The notes beneath the pieces are model-generated. The model worked only from the letters and a program-made list of their open reading frames with translations, did not search any database and had not been told where the DNA came from. From the NCBI GenBank assembly GCA_965661625.1, contig CBFIEM010000001.1, positions 62,001-126,000 on the forward strand: DNA of 64,000 bases, written 5' to 3'. The first letter of the stretch is position 1. Each line of letters starts with the position of its first letter. This DNA is from GCA-2705995 sp965661625. Lineage in GTDB: Bacteria; Bacteroidota; Bacteroidia; Flavobacteriales_G; Salibacteraceae. The position numbers were made by a program, and so were the translations under genes. This document shows, in pieces, positions 8,450 to 16,396 of the stretch.

Positions 8450-8728
8450 TTATTCAGCTACTTCTTCAGTTGCTTCTTCTGCTTCCATTTCTCCTTCAGC
8501 ATCCATAGCTTCAGTTTCTTCAGTCATAGTTGAATCCATTGCTGTAGAATCCATTTCCATTTCTTCAGTTTCTGTTGCTGGGGCTTCTTCAGCAGACTCT
8601 TCTACTTCAGTTTGCATTTCTTGAGTTTCTTCTTGAACCTCATCTTGTGCCGCTTCGGTCGATGGACCACCACATGATGCGAATGCAAATGCTGCTACGG
8701 CTAGTAAAGTAAATACTCTTTTCATCAC
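8450..8728 (-). CDS. Small, highly acidic lipoprotein
   Basis: A 92-residue protein with a lipoprotein signal: hydrophobic VFTLLAVAAFAFAS followed by a cysteine (lipobox FASC, then GG). The mature part is low-complexity and rich in Glu, Thr, Ala and Met (EEAPATETEE, EMEMDSTAMDSTMTEE), so it is strongly negatively charged and probably disordered. No domain is recognised. Acidic residues just after the lipidated Cys can act as surface export signals in Bacteroidota, but here the nearest are several residues away. The start is ATG 8728 or the adjacent ATG 8725. The Ala- and Glu-biased composition makes homology searches uninformative. Function unknown; a periplasmic or surface ion-binding role is conceivable only. 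Confidence 0.8.
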   Translation of the reverse strand: MMKRVFTLLAVAAFAFASCGGPSTEAAQDEVQEETQEMQTEVEESAEEAPATETEEMEMDSTAMDSTMTEETEAMDAEGEMEAEEATEEVAE

Positions 8729-8734
8729 TTAATG

Positions 8735-8764
8735 TTTAGTTAAAATAAGATTGGATTAGCTTTG
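8735..8764 (+). promoter_or_regulatory. Promoter of TM2-domain gene
   Basis: TTTA at 8735-8738, an 18-bp spacer and a perfect -7 TAGCTTTG at 8757-8764. Transcription would begin near 8771, which rules out a start at the in-frame TTG at 8762. Confidence 0.7.
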
Positions 8765-8815
8765 CGTCCCAAAAATAGACTTTTCTTTTGCTTTAACCAT
8801 TTTTTCCCTCAATTT

Positions 8816-9247
8816 ATGAATAGACTGAAAATGAAAGGATTGGTATTACTTTTCGGAATGGTATCACTTACGATGGTTGCTCTACCTGCATTTAGTCAGT
8901 CTCAAGTTGTCATTACAAGCACAGCATCTAAGGTTAAATTTAACGTCACTTCTAGCGCGAGACCAATAACACAATGGATTAGGTCGCAGGCCGAAACCCA
9001 CCTCTATCGTGCTGTTGCTGCTAAAAAGCGAAATCACAAGTTGAACGCTGTAATTCTAGCGGTACTTCTTGGCCCTTTTGGCGTTCATCGCCTCTATCTA
9101 GGAACAACACCAAAAGTTCCAATTTTCTATTCCGTTACATTAGGTGGCCTAGGTATTCTTCCCCTTACAGACATCATTGCAATCCTACTCACTCCAGATA
9201 TGAGTGTGTTTCTCAATAACAACCAAATAATCATGTGGGGGTCCTAG
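8816..9247 (+). CDS. TM2-domain membrane protein
   Basis: A 143-residue exported membrane protein. After the basic start MNRLKMKG come a hydrophobic signal (LVLLFGMVSLTMVALPAFSQ), a short polar stretch, then the TM2 domain at about 75-130: KKRNHKLNAVILAVLLGPFGVHRLYLG, a characteristic GxxGxHRxYLG motif, followed by a second helix and a DIIAILLTPD end. TM2 proteins are widespread and their role is mostly unknown. The start is placed at ATG 8816, downstream of the consensus promoter; the ATG at 8831 is an alternative. Its 3' end overlaps the Xre regulator's 3' end by 4 bp (convergent). Confidence 0.82.
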   Translation: MNRLKMKGLVLLFGMVSLTMVALPAFSQSQVVITSTASKVKFNVTSSARPITQWIRSQAETHLYRAVAAKKRNHKLNAVILAVLLGPFGVHRLYLGTTPKVPIFYSVTLGGLGILPLTDIIAILLTPDMSVFLNNNQIIMWGS

Positions 9248-9435
9248 TCCAACTGGAAAACAGCTTCTACAGAACACTCAAAAAACTGTGCTAACCGCAT
9301 ACCCAGCTCAAGTGATGGGGCATATTTTCCATTTTCAATCGCGTTGATTGTTTGCCGACTTACCTGCATGTGATCTGCAAGCGCTTGTTGACTCACGCTT
9401 CTTTCAGCCCGTTTTACTTTTATATTATTCTTCAT
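9244..9435 (-). CDS. Xre-family helix-turn-helix regulator (small)
   Basis: A 63-residue single-domain DNA-binding protein of the short Cro/CI type (YozG/YgzD-like). The HTH is clear: SQQALADHMQVSRQTINAIENGKYAPS, followed by LELGMRLAQFF and a C-terminal SVEAVFQL strand. I use ATG 9435 (MKNNIKVKR), which matches the usual family start; ATG 9447 is possible. It overlaps the end of the membrane-protein gene by 11 bp, so it is translated from the same message. Family members often repress their own operon, and the two matched 20-bp palindromes upstream of the operon (9921-9961) are the obvious binding sites. What signal relieves repression is unknown. Confidence 0.88.
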   Translation of the reverse strand: MKNNIKVKRAERSVSQQALADHMQVSRQTINAIENGKYAPSLELGMRLAQFFECSVEAVFQLD

Positions 9436-9901
9436 GATTGGCTGCATAGTGTTTTTTCAACATCCATTGGTAGCGCAAGTTGAATAGTATTAAAATTGAA
9501 AACAACTGATAGGTCATAACCTGAAAATAAGGTAAACCATACACAAAGATAGTTGCGAGAATGAGCGCTCCATAGTTCCAGAATAAAGACCAAACCAGGG
9601 CATTTGTACGAATTTTACCAATGAGCTCATCTTCAACCCGCTCCTTTGAAAACCCATAACCAAGCCCACTGATGATGAGCAAAATTGCAACTAATTCGTT
9701 CCAGATATGATCTCTATAAACACCATCTCCAGTGGTACTTAAGAACGTATCGTTCCACAAAGCAGGAACGGGGATTTTCCAATTTGACGGTAAGTCACTT
9801 CCCCCATCTAAAAAATAAAGTAAACAGATTCCAAGGATTGTTGACGTGTAAAAAACGATCGCACTGATTCCCTTGTAGCGATTTGAAATTAAATAGTTCA
9901 T
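9425..9901 (-). CDS. Four-helix membrane protein paired with Xre regulator
   Basis: A 158-residue integral membrane protein. Hydrophobic helices lie around 12-31, 68-84, 103-120 and 125-145; the loop after helix 1 is long (about 35 residues) and a charged loop KERVEDELIGKIRTNA separates helices 2 and 3. It ends with basic and acidic residues overlapping the regulator gene. Small multi-helix membrane proteins in an operon with a short Xre protein are common in Firmicutes and Bacteroidota, but I know no assigned function. Start ATG 9901, about 10 nt from the predicted transcription start. It may be the sensor or effector of a small membrane-stress circuit (inference). Confidence 0.8.
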   Translation of the reverse strand: MNYLISNRYKGISAIVFYTSTILGICLLYFLDGGSDLPSNWKIPVPALWNDTFLSTTGDGVYRDHIWNELVAILLIISGLGYGFSKERVEDELIGKIRTNALVWSLFWNYGALILATIFVYGLPYFQVMTYQLFSILILFNLRYQWMLKKHYAANHEE

Positions 9902-9917
9902 AGTTCAGTATTTTGAT

Positions 9918-9961
9918 CAAATGTAAATTATTTTTTACATTATGTCAAATATGCTTTACAT
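9918..9961 (-). promoter_or_regulatory. Operon promoter overlapped by two tandem 20-bp palindromic operators
   Basis: Minus-strand promoter: -33 TTTG (complement of 9946-9949), 20-bp spacer, perfect -7 TACATTTG (complement of 9918-9925). Operator 1: ATGTAAA-6-TTTACAT, 9921-9940. Operator 2: ATGTCAA-6-TTTACAT, 9942-9961. The two are 16/20 identical, have the same arm and spacer lengths, and are 21 bp apart start to start, two helical turns. Operator 1 overlaps the -7 and operator 2 covers the -33. This is what an autorepressor site should look like; binding by the Xre protein is inferred. Confidence 0.75.
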
Positions 9962-9986
9962 ATAAACATTGAAATCACGCGAAATA

Positions 9987-11831
9987 CTATTCCACTGTAA
10001 CTGACTTCGCTAGGTTTCGTGGTTGATCAACATTACAACCCCGCATTACCGCAATGTGATAACTCATCAACTGTAATGGAACTGTTGTAAGCAGCGGAGT
10101 AAAAGCATCTTCGGTATATGGAATCTCAACTACGTAGTCCGCAATTTCGGAAATTGCCGTGTCCCCTTCAGTTACAACTGCGATTATTCTACCGTCGCGC
10201 GCTTTAATTTCTTGAATGTTGCTAAAAACCTTCTCATAGTGCCCTGTACGAGTTGCGATTACAACTACTGGCATATGTTCATCAATTAAAGCAATAGGCC
10301 CGTGTTTCATCTCCGCAGCAGGATAACCTTCAGCATGGATGTACGAAATCTCTTTTAACTTTAGCGCACCTTCCAAAGCAACAGGGAAATTGAATCCGCG
10401 GCCCAAATACAAGAAGTTCTGAGCATCTTTAAACTCTTCAGAAATTTTCAAGACTTGCGCATCCGTTTTGAGCATATCCTCAATTTTGCCAGGTATGCTA
10501 TCCAGTTCATGCGCCAACGCCTGAAATGCAGACTCTGAAAGCATTCCTCGCTTATGTCCTAACTGCATTGCAATCAATGAAAGCACTGTAACTTGAGCAG
10601 TAAAGGCTTTTGTACTAGCCACTCCAATTTCAGGCCCAGCGTGCGTGTAAGCACCAGCATCTGTAGCGCGAGCAATACTAGACCCAACTACATTACAAAT
10701 TCCAAAGATGGTAGCACCTTTCGACTTTGCCAGTTCAATAGCTGCAAGTGTATCCGCGGTTTCTCCCGATTGAGAAATTGCAATTACCACGTCATTTTCG
10801 GAAATGATTGGGTTTCGGTAACGAAACTCCGAAGCGTATTCCACCTCAACAGGGATACGCGCAAACTCTTCAAACAAGTATTCACCTACTAACCCGGCAT
10901 GCCATGAAGTTCCACAAGCAACAATAATGATGCGATCAGCATTCATCATTTTATTTTCGAACTCATTAATTCCCGACATAGCAATAATGCCTTTCTGAGA
11001 AATCAATCGTCCGCGAAGGGTGTCTCGAATAGACTTTGGCTGTTCGTATATTTCCTTCAACATGAAGTGCTCATAGCCACCTTTTTCAATTGCCTCAAGG
11101 TTTAACTGAAGCTCTTGAATGAATGGGTCTACCGTCTTGTTGTCGCTAATGCTGCGCAACTCCATTTCTTTACCTCTTCTGATAACAGCCATTTCTTCAT
11201 CATCAAGGTAAACTGCGTTCTTTGTGTATTCCAGGAATGGAGAGGCATCAGAGGCTACGAAAAACTCATCTTTTCCAATACCAACAACCAGTGGACTTCC
11301 TTTGCGGGCGAGTACCATCAAATCTGGATTACCCTTTTCCATGATTGCAATGGCGTAAGCACCAACCACCTCATGAAGCGCAACGCGAACAGCTTCGGCG
11401 AGCGATAAGTTTTCTTTTTCCTTTACTTCTTCAATGAAATTAACCAGAACTTCAGTATCTGTTTCACTGCGGAATTTGTACCCACGTGTAACGAGTTCCT
11501 TTTTAAGGGTGTCGAAATTCTCGATGATGCCATTGTGGATAATCACCAAATTGCCAGATGCTGAATAATGCGGGTGAGAATTGTTATCACTAGGCACTCC
11601 ATGGGTTGCCCAACGTGTATGTCCTATTCCAATCGTTCCAGCAGTAGAACCCTTACTAGCCTCAGCTTCAAGCTCTTTTACTTTCCCCTTTTTCTTGTAC
11701 ATTACAAACTCGCCGTCCTGCTGAAGTGCAACTCCAGCACTGTCATACCCGCGATATTCTAGGCGCTTAAGCCCTTTTATCATAATCGGATAAGCATCCT
11801 GATTCCCGAGGTATCCGACAATTCCACACAT
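9987..11831 (-). CDS. glmS: Glutamine--fructose-6-phosphate aminotransferase (isomerising)
   Basis: Makes glucosamine-6-phosphate, the first step to UDP-GlcNAc for peptidoglycan and lipid A. Length 614 residues, standard for the family. Seen: the N-terminal nucleophile glutaminase (MCGIVGYLGNQ, Cys2 exposed after Met removal), GHTRWATHG, the HNGIIEN segment, two SIS sugar-isomerase domains (IIVACGTSWHAGLVGEYL and FLYLGRGFNFPVALEGALK) with ISQSGETADT, and the C-terminal KSVTVE end. It is last in the operon starch-synthase-like / DUF4270 / glmS, 7 bp after the DUF4270 gene. I see no glmS ribozyme upstream, and there is no room for one. Confidence 0.97.
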   Translation of the reverse strand: MCGIVGYLGNQDAYPIMIKGLKRLEYRGYDSAGVALQQDGEFVMYKKKGKVKELEAEASKGSTAGTIGIGHTRWATHGVPSDNNSHPHYSASGNLVIIHNGIIENFDTLKKELVTRGYKFRSETDTEVLVNFIEEVKEKENLSLAEAVRVALHEVVGAYAIAIMEKGNPDLMVLARKGSPLVVGIGKDEFFVASDASPFLEYTKNAVYLDDEEMAVIRRGKEMELRSISDNKTVDPFIQELQLNLEAIEKGGYEHFMLKEIYEQPKSIRDTLRGRLISQKGIIAMSGINEFENKMMNADRIIIVACGTSWHAGLVGEYLFEEFARIPVEVEYASEFRYRNPIISENDVVIAISQSGETADTLAAIELAKSKGATIFGICNVVGSSIARATDAGAYTHAGPEIGVASTKAFTAQVTVLSLIAMQLGHKRGMLSESAFQALAHELDSIPGKIEDMLKTDAQVLKISEEFKDAQNFLYLGRGFNFPVALEGALKLKEISYIHAEGYPAAEMKHGPIALIDEHMPVVVIATRTGHYEKVFSNIQEIKARDGRIIAVVTEGDTAISEIADYVVEIPYTEDAFTPLLTTVPLQLMSYHIAVMRGCNVDQPRNLAKSVTVE

Positions 11832-11838
11832 ATTTTTA

Positions 11839-13206
11839 TTAGTCTAAGGGTGTATACGTTAGGTTAAATTCAACTCCGTTACCTGTCATAGGGTCTAAAC
11901 CATAACACAAGGTTCGCGAAGCATTCACTGAAGCTCCCGAAGCTAAAATAATGAGATCGAAATTAATATTTTCTCCATCCTTTCCGCGCACCAAAACCTC
12001 TTGGATATGACGGGTGATGTTCATGCGATAAACGTTGTCGGCACCATCAAATGCGCCATCAAATTGAGAAGAAAAACCAATAAGGTCTTCAACAGGAGGA
12101 AAATTCTCTCCGAGATTCGCCGAATCAAAACGCATCAGCAAGCGCGAATGGTTTTGGTAATTCCCTGCATGATTAGCATCGACATGAACAATAAGTTCCG
12201 CCTTGTTGATAATCACATCACCAAGTGACTCACCTAAGTCTAACAGATGGGGAATGCGCAACCGAACATGAGTCCCTTGCATCGACTGAATGTAAATATT
12301 TTCATCCGCCGCTGGCTCATTATCCAATGCATTTCCAACTGGAAAACCTGAATAATCTTGGTTAAAAAATGCAAAAAACTCCGAGCTGGAATTGATTAAA
12401 AACTCAAATGTTTCGGTAGGATCTGTCTCGGTTCCAAACCATAGCTTCAAACGGGAAAACCGATCCAACGGGTTCACCTGCAAGATTGCCCCTTCGCCCG
12501 CCGGTTGATTGGGGTTATCTGGAACGATAACAAGTCCCTTGAGAAAGTCTTTCATACTTTCTTGAGAACTGTAAATGCTGTAACCTGCTTGAAGCAAACT
12601 CAATGCCCAAGCATCATCCAATCTTATGCGAAGCATTGGTGGCTCATTATCACCTCCCACATTAACGCTGTCTTCTAGATTCGGACTTACCTGATTGGCT
12701 TCTCCAATCAATGTTAATCCTCCTGGGAGTGTGTAATCGGAGAAATAATTACTATCAAGGTCTATCGTGTTGTCTAGTTGGTATACCTTAAACGACTGTG
12801 GCGTAAGATCGCCATCTGTTTGAAAATACCCACCTGCGTATACTAAAGTTAATACGGCAGAATCCAAGGTGATTTGATTTACATCACCAAAATCAGCCCC
12901 TTCGGTTTCCATTCTGAGCTCAGTAACAAAACCTGCTTCGCTGTATCCAAATTCAGGGTCCACCATGCTTCCAAGTTGCATGGTTAAATCTCCAGAAATA
13001 TCAGTACGAATAGGTTCTGCACGTTCTGTAACCATTTCTAGTGAAAGCGTATCGATGGTTGTATAACCAACCTCGGCATCATCTGGCTGTACTTCCAAGC
13101 CTACTAACTCCTCATTTTCACAATTGCTAAACACGCATATTGTAAAAACTAGAAAGGGGTAAAGCAACTTTACCCCTAACTGGTTTGTGCTTATTTTTTT
13201 CTTCAT
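11839..13206 (-). CDS. DUF4270 family lipoprotein
   Basis: A 455-residue secreted protein with a lipoprotein signal: basic MKKK start, hydrophobic LLYPFLVFTICVFS and a lipidated cysteine (VFSNC). The rest is beta-rich and lacks catalytic motifs; family-like features include the early ENEELVGLEVQPDD segment and the closing LTYTPL. DUF4270 proteins are a Bacteroidota envelope family of unknown function. The gene overlaps the starch-synthase-like gene by 4 bp (ATGA type) and precedes glmS by 7 bp, a gene order I recall from many flavobacteria, so a role in surface glycan or envelope assembly is a reasonable inference, not shown here. Confidence 0.88.
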   Translation of the reverse strand: MKKKISTNQLGVKLLYPFLVFTICVFSNCENEELVGLEVQPDDAEVGYTTIDTLSLEMVTERAEPIRTDISGDLTMQLGSMVDPEFGYSEAGFVTELRMETEGADFGDVNQITLDSAVLTLVYAGGYFQTDGDLTPQSFKVYQLDNTIDLDSNYFSDYTLPGGLTLIGEANQVSPNLEDSVNVGGDNEPPMLRIRLDDAWALSLLQAGYSIYSSQESMKDFLKGLVIVPDNPNQPAGEGAILQVNPLDRFSRLKLWFGTETDPTETFEFLINSSSEFFAFFNQDYSGFPVGNALDNEPAADENIYIQSMQGTHVRLRIPHLLDLGESLGDVIINKAELIVHVDANHAGNYQNHSRLLMRFDSANLGENFPPVEDLIGFSSQFDGAFDGADNVYRMNITRHIQEVLVRGKDGENINFDLIILASGASVNASRTLCYGLDPMTGNGVEFNLTYTPLD

Positions 13207-14024
13207 TGAGCTAATACCGAACTTTCTTCAAGTATTTTATCATACATTTCGTTGTATGCTTTCACATATCCCTCTTCTTCATGTTTGAGGGTTAAAATTT
13301 CACGACCTTTCGCAAAATCCACAACGTCCTGGTCTAGTTCCTCTCCAAAGATAACACCATCGGCATGAGAAATAGCCAATTTATGTAGGTTATTGTAATC
13401 TGGTGTTTCAATCATTTCGAGCTTATCCGCTGGAACACCGTCAAACTCCATTTTAGCTTTCATTTGCTTATCGAGTTTTCCTTTTGGGGAATCATTGTAA
13501 GCTGAATAAACGGTGCGTGTTTCAGCGAAAAGTGGATCGTCGGCATAAACTGTTCTGAGGTAAGCAGGAAGCGCAGCAGCCATCCAACCGTGACAGTGAA
13601 TGAGGTCCGGAGACCAACCCAATTTCTTAACAGCTTCCAATACACCCTTCACAAAAAAGATAGATCGCTCATCATTGTCTTTAAATGCTTTGCCGCGCTT
13701 ATCTTCAAGGGCTGCCTTTCGGTGGAAATACTCCTCATTGTCGATGAAGTAAACCTGCATGCGCGCAGGTTGAATTGAAGCCACCTTAATGATTAACGGG
13801 TGGTCAAAATCATTCACCACTAGGTTCATTCCCGAAAGCCTAATAACCTCGTGAAGTTGGTGACGCCGCTCATTAATACACCCAAAACGAGGCATGAATA
13901 AACGTATCTCTTTGCCTTCTTCCTGAATAGCTTGTGGAAGTTCACGCGCTATAGACGCTATTTCACACTCAGGTAGGTAAGGAGTAATTGCTTGCGATAC
14001 ATACAGGACTCTCGGTTTACTCAT
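13203..14024 (-). CDS. Starch/glycogen synthase-like protein, GT5 N-terminal domain only
   Basis: A 273-residue protein matching only the N-terminal half of glycogen synthase (GT5): VLYVSQAITPYLPECEIASIARELPQAI at the start, EEYFHRKA, RSIFFVKGVLEAVKKLGWSPDLIHCHGWMAAALPAYL, a very GlgA-like stretch, and then a short divergent tail. The ADP-glucose-binding C-terminal domain of a GT-B enzyme is missing, so independent glycogen synthesis is doubtful; related short proteins occur across Bacteroidota. It heads an operon with DUF4270 and glmS and is divergent from panC across a compact two-way promoter region. The KxGG glucosyl-binding motif of GlgA is replaced by CEIAS. Confidence 0.85.
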   Translation of the reverse strand: MSKPRVLYVSQAITPYLPECEIASIARELPQAIQEEGKEIRLFMPRFGCINERRHQLHEVIRLSGMNLVVNDFDHPLIIKVASIQPARMQVYFIDNEEYFHRKAALEDKRGKAFKDNDERSIFFVKGVLEAVKKLGWSPDLIHCHGWMAAALPAYLRTVYADDPLFAETRTVYSAYNDSPKGKLDKQMKAKMEFDGVPADKLEMIETPDYNNLHKLAISHADGVIFGEELDQDVVDFAKGREILTLKHEEEGYVKAYNEMYDKILEESSVLAQ

Positions 14025-14051
14025 ATGAAATGGTTTTTGGAAAAAGTTTTA

Positions 14052-14082
14052 CAAAATTAAGGATAATTTGTGCATCGTTCAA
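14052..14082 (-). promoter_or_regulatory. Promoter of starch-synthase-like/DUF4270/glmS operon
   Basis: On the minus strand: -33 TTG (complement of 14080-14082), 20-bp spacer, perfect -7 TAATTTTG (complement of 14052-14059). It interleaves with the opposite-facing panC promoter. Confidence 0.6.
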
Positions 14083-14099
14083 GTTTTCTAATAGCTTTG
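14067..14099 (+). promoter_or_regulatory. panC promoter
   Basis: -33 TTTG at 14067-14070, 21-bp spacer, perfect -7 TAGCTTTG at 14092-14099. It lies 41 bp upstream of ATG 14141 and overlaps the divergent promoter on the other strand, so the two operons may compete for polymerase. Confidence 0.65.
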
Positions 14100-14140
14100 C
14101 CCACTTTGGCCCTACTATTTTCCATCCTTTTCCTCAATTC

Positions 14141-14986
14141 ATGTTTATTTCTAGAAACGGCTCGGAACTGAATAAATACTTACAGGTTCAAAAAGAACTT
14201 GGCAAGAAAGTTGGTTTTGTGGCAACCATGGGGGCGCTCCATGATGGTCACCTTTCACTTATTGAACTGGCTAAGCGTGAAAACGATTTGGTTATATGTT
14301 CCATTTTTGTGAACCCTACACAGTTCAATAATCCCGAAGACCTTAAAAAATACCCGCGGAACGAAAAGCGCGACATTGATCAGTTGGAGTCTGTGCATTG
14401 CGACATTGCTTACATTCCAGAGGTTAGTGACATCTATGGAGACAAACCAACATCCGTAGCGTATGATTTTGGAACGCTGGCTAGTGATATGGAGGGCAAG
14501 TATCGTCCCGGACATTTTGCTGGTGTTGGAACTGTAGTTCACCGCCTATTTGAGATTCTAATTCCTGACCGCGCCTATTTTGGAGAAAAAGATTACCAAC
14601 AACTTCTGGTAGTTAAGAAGCTGGCAGAAATTGAAAATTTGCCGGTTGAGGTAATCGGTGGCGAAACGCGAAGGGAGCCAAGTGGACTTGCTATGAGTTC
14701 CCGCAATGAGCGCCTATCAGATGTGGAAAAGAACGAAGCTGCAATCATCTATCAAAAGCTTCAAGAGGCGCGGGAGCAATACCCTTACAAACCACTTTCA
14801 GAAATATCAACCGCCATTGCTGGGTTCTTTGCCGATCACCCCACTATGGACTTGGAATATTTTTTCATCGTTAATGGTGACGACCTTCAGCCACTTCAAG
14901 ACAAGCAACATGTCGACAACCCACGTGCTTTTATTGCTGTTTATGTCCGAGATGTGCGCCTTCTAGACAACATATCGTTGAATTAA
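14141..14986 (+). CDS. panC: Pantoate--beta-alanine ligase
   Basis: Condenses pantoate and beta-alanine with ATP to pantothenate, the CoA precursor. Seen: the nucleotidyltransferase HxGH motif in MGALHDGHLSLI, FVNPTQFNNPEDLKKYPRN, FGEKDYQQLLV, and the KMSKS-like AMSSRNERL. I start at ATG 14141 (MFISRNGSEL, 281 residues), because the 51 extra in-frame codons upstream overlap both promoters and the divergent gene, and encode nothing conserved. panD follows 33 bp downstream, so this is a two-gene pantothenate operon that continues into the membrane protein. The expected partners panB and panE are not in the window. Confidence 0.96.
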   Translation: MFISRNGSELNKYLQVQKELGKKVGFVATMGALHDGHLSLIELAKRENDLVICSIFVNPTQFNNPEDLKKYPRNEKRDIDQLESVHCDIAYIPEVSDIYGDKPTSVAYDFGTLASDMEGKYRPGHFAGVGTVVHRLFEILIPDRAYFGEKDYQQLLVVKKLAEIENLPVEVIGGETRREPSGLAMSSRNERLSDVEKNEAAIIYQKLQEAREQYPYKPLSEISTAIAGFFADHPTMDLEYFFIVNGDDLQPLQDKQHVDNPRAFIAVYVRDVRLLDNISLN

Positions 14987-15019
14987 TTGTCATAATTTTG
15001 CCGACTAATTACGCAGGGT

Positions 15020-15370
15020 ATGCACATCGAAGTTCTAAAGTCTAAAATTCATCGGGTTCGGGTATCAGAAGCCGACCTCAATTATATCGGCAGTATTACC
15101 ATTGATGAAGACCTCATGGATGCAGCTAACTTGATTGAAGGTGAAAAGGTTCAGGTTGTCAACATCAATAATGGTGAACGCCTTGAAACCTACGCCATTA
15201 AGGGTGTGCGTGGAGCAGGCGACATATGTTTAAATGGTCCCGCTGCGCGCAAGGTTGCTGTAGGAGATGTTGTTATCATTATCGCTTACGCCACCATGGA
15301 TTTTGAAGCTGCTAAAAGTTTCGCGCCAACCGTTATCTTTCCAAATGAAGAAACCAACCAACTCCGTTAA
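15020..15370 (+). CDS. panD: Aspartate 1-decarboxylase
   Basis: Decarboxylates aspartate to beta-alanine, the second substrate of PanC. The 116-residue proenzyme self-cleaves between Gly24 and Ser25 (YIGSITID), turning Ser25 into the pyruvoyl cofactor; both residues are present. Also seen: KSKIHRVRV at the start, the NINNGERLETYAI segment, GAGDICLNGPAAR, and GDVVIIIAYA. Normal length. It sits directly after panC and only 3 bp before the flippase-like gene, so the three are surely co-transcribed. Whether a PanZ/PanM-type maturation factor exists is not visible. Confidence 0.97.
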   Translation: MHIEVLKSKIHRVRVSEADLNYIGSITIDEDLMDAANLIEGEKVQVVNINNGERLETYAIKGVRGAGDICLNGPAARKVAVGDVVIIIAYATMDFEAAKSFAPTVIFPNEETNQLR

Positions 15371-15373
15371 GCG

Positions 15374-16396
15374 TTGAAAAAGTTTTTAATCGGTTCACTC
15401 AAAATAATCATACCCCTAGGCTTGGGATTGTTTCTGGTATGGTGGTTTTACAGTGACTTAACAACCGATGACAAAACTGCAATTGTTAATGCATTTGAAG
15501 CGGCCGACTATTCCTGGGTGCTCATATCGCTAGTTGTAGCTACACTATCTCATGTAAGCAGGGCATATCGTTGGAAATACACCCTCGAACCGCTGGGGTA
15601 TAAACCCGACTTCGTGAACAGTTTTGCAGCAGTTATGATTGGGTACCTCGTCAATTTAGCTGTGCCCAGATTAGGTGAGCTATCGCGTTGTGGAAGTATG
15701 GCTCGTTACGAGAAAATTCCTTTCGAAAAACTCTTGGGAACTGTTATTGCAGAGCGCGTGGCGGATTTGCTCATTCTGATTTCCGTAACCCTTACTGTTG
15801 CCTTTTTACAATACGAAATTATTCAGGAGTTACTCAATGAATTGTTGAGCACCTTCTTTGGAAAAATCAACGCTTATACCGTTTTAGGCCTGATGTTAGG
15901 CGGATTAATCGCGGGAGTAACCGGACTGTTTTTCATCTACCGTATCGAGTCCAACAATAAAGTGATTCAGCTGATTCAAAAAGTGATGAAGGGCATCGTA
16001 GAAGGGGTTATTTCCATTGTCCGTATGAAACGAAAATGGAGCTTTATTGGCCACACCATCTTTATTTGGGGGGCATACCTCGCTATGTTTTACCTGTGCT
16101 TTTTCGCATTACCAGAAACAGCGAGTGTGCCAATAGGCGGCGTTCTGACAGCATTTGTTTTAGGGGGAATAACAATAGCACTCACCAATGGTGGTATTGG
16201 AGCTTATCCCATAGCTGTTCAGTCAATCCTTATGCTATATGAGGTTGATAAAAATATTGGTGGTGCATTTGGCTGGATCGTGTGGACCGCACAAACCATT
16301 TTGATTCTTGCGTTGGGCGCTATTGCCTTTTGGGGAATGCCATTTTACAACCGTAAATTCAAAAAACATGGGGCACTGGAGTCACCTTCAACATAA
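15374..16396 (+). CDS. Flippase-like (UPF0104/LPG-synthase transmembrane) membrane protein
   Basis: A 340-residue polytopic membrane protein of the YbhN/AglD/MprF-TM family. About eight hydrophobic helices. Family markers: SHVSRAYRWKYTLEPLGY near residues 57-74, YLVNLAVPRLGELSRCG near 95-110 and the NGGIGAYPIAVQSIL stretch near 275-290. The enzymatic aminoacyl-transferase domain of MprF is absent, so it probably moves or positions a lipid (inference). The start is a TTG at 15374, 3 bp after panD; the next Met is inside the first helix. The 3' end overlaps the heptose adenylyltransferase gene by 29 bp. Confidence 0.87.
   Translation: MKKFLIGSLKIIIPLGLGLFLVWWFYSDLTTDDKTAIVNAFEAADYSWVLISLVVATLSHVSRAYRWKYTLEPLGYKPDFVNSFAAVMIGYLVNLAVPRLGELSRCGSMARYEKIPFEKLLGTVIAERVADLLILISVTLTVAFLQYEIIQELLNELLSTFFGKINAYTVLGLMLGGLIAGVTGLFFIYRIESNNKVIQLIQKVMKGIVEGVISIVRMKRKWSFIGHTIFIWGAYLAMFYLCFFALPETASVPIGGVLTAFVLGGITIALTNGGIGAYPIAVQSILMLYEVDKNIGGAFGWIVWTAQTILILALGAIAFWGMPFYNRKFKKHGALESPST

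Noticed and set aside
8762..8815. N-terminal extension of the TM2 protein from a TTG at 8762
   Set aside because: The codon lies inside a perfect -7 promoter element, and the resulting peptide has no secretion or family features.
9940..9990. glmS ribozyme or riboswitch
   Set aside because: glmS is in the middle of an operon with only 7 bp before it, so there is no space for the ribozyme.
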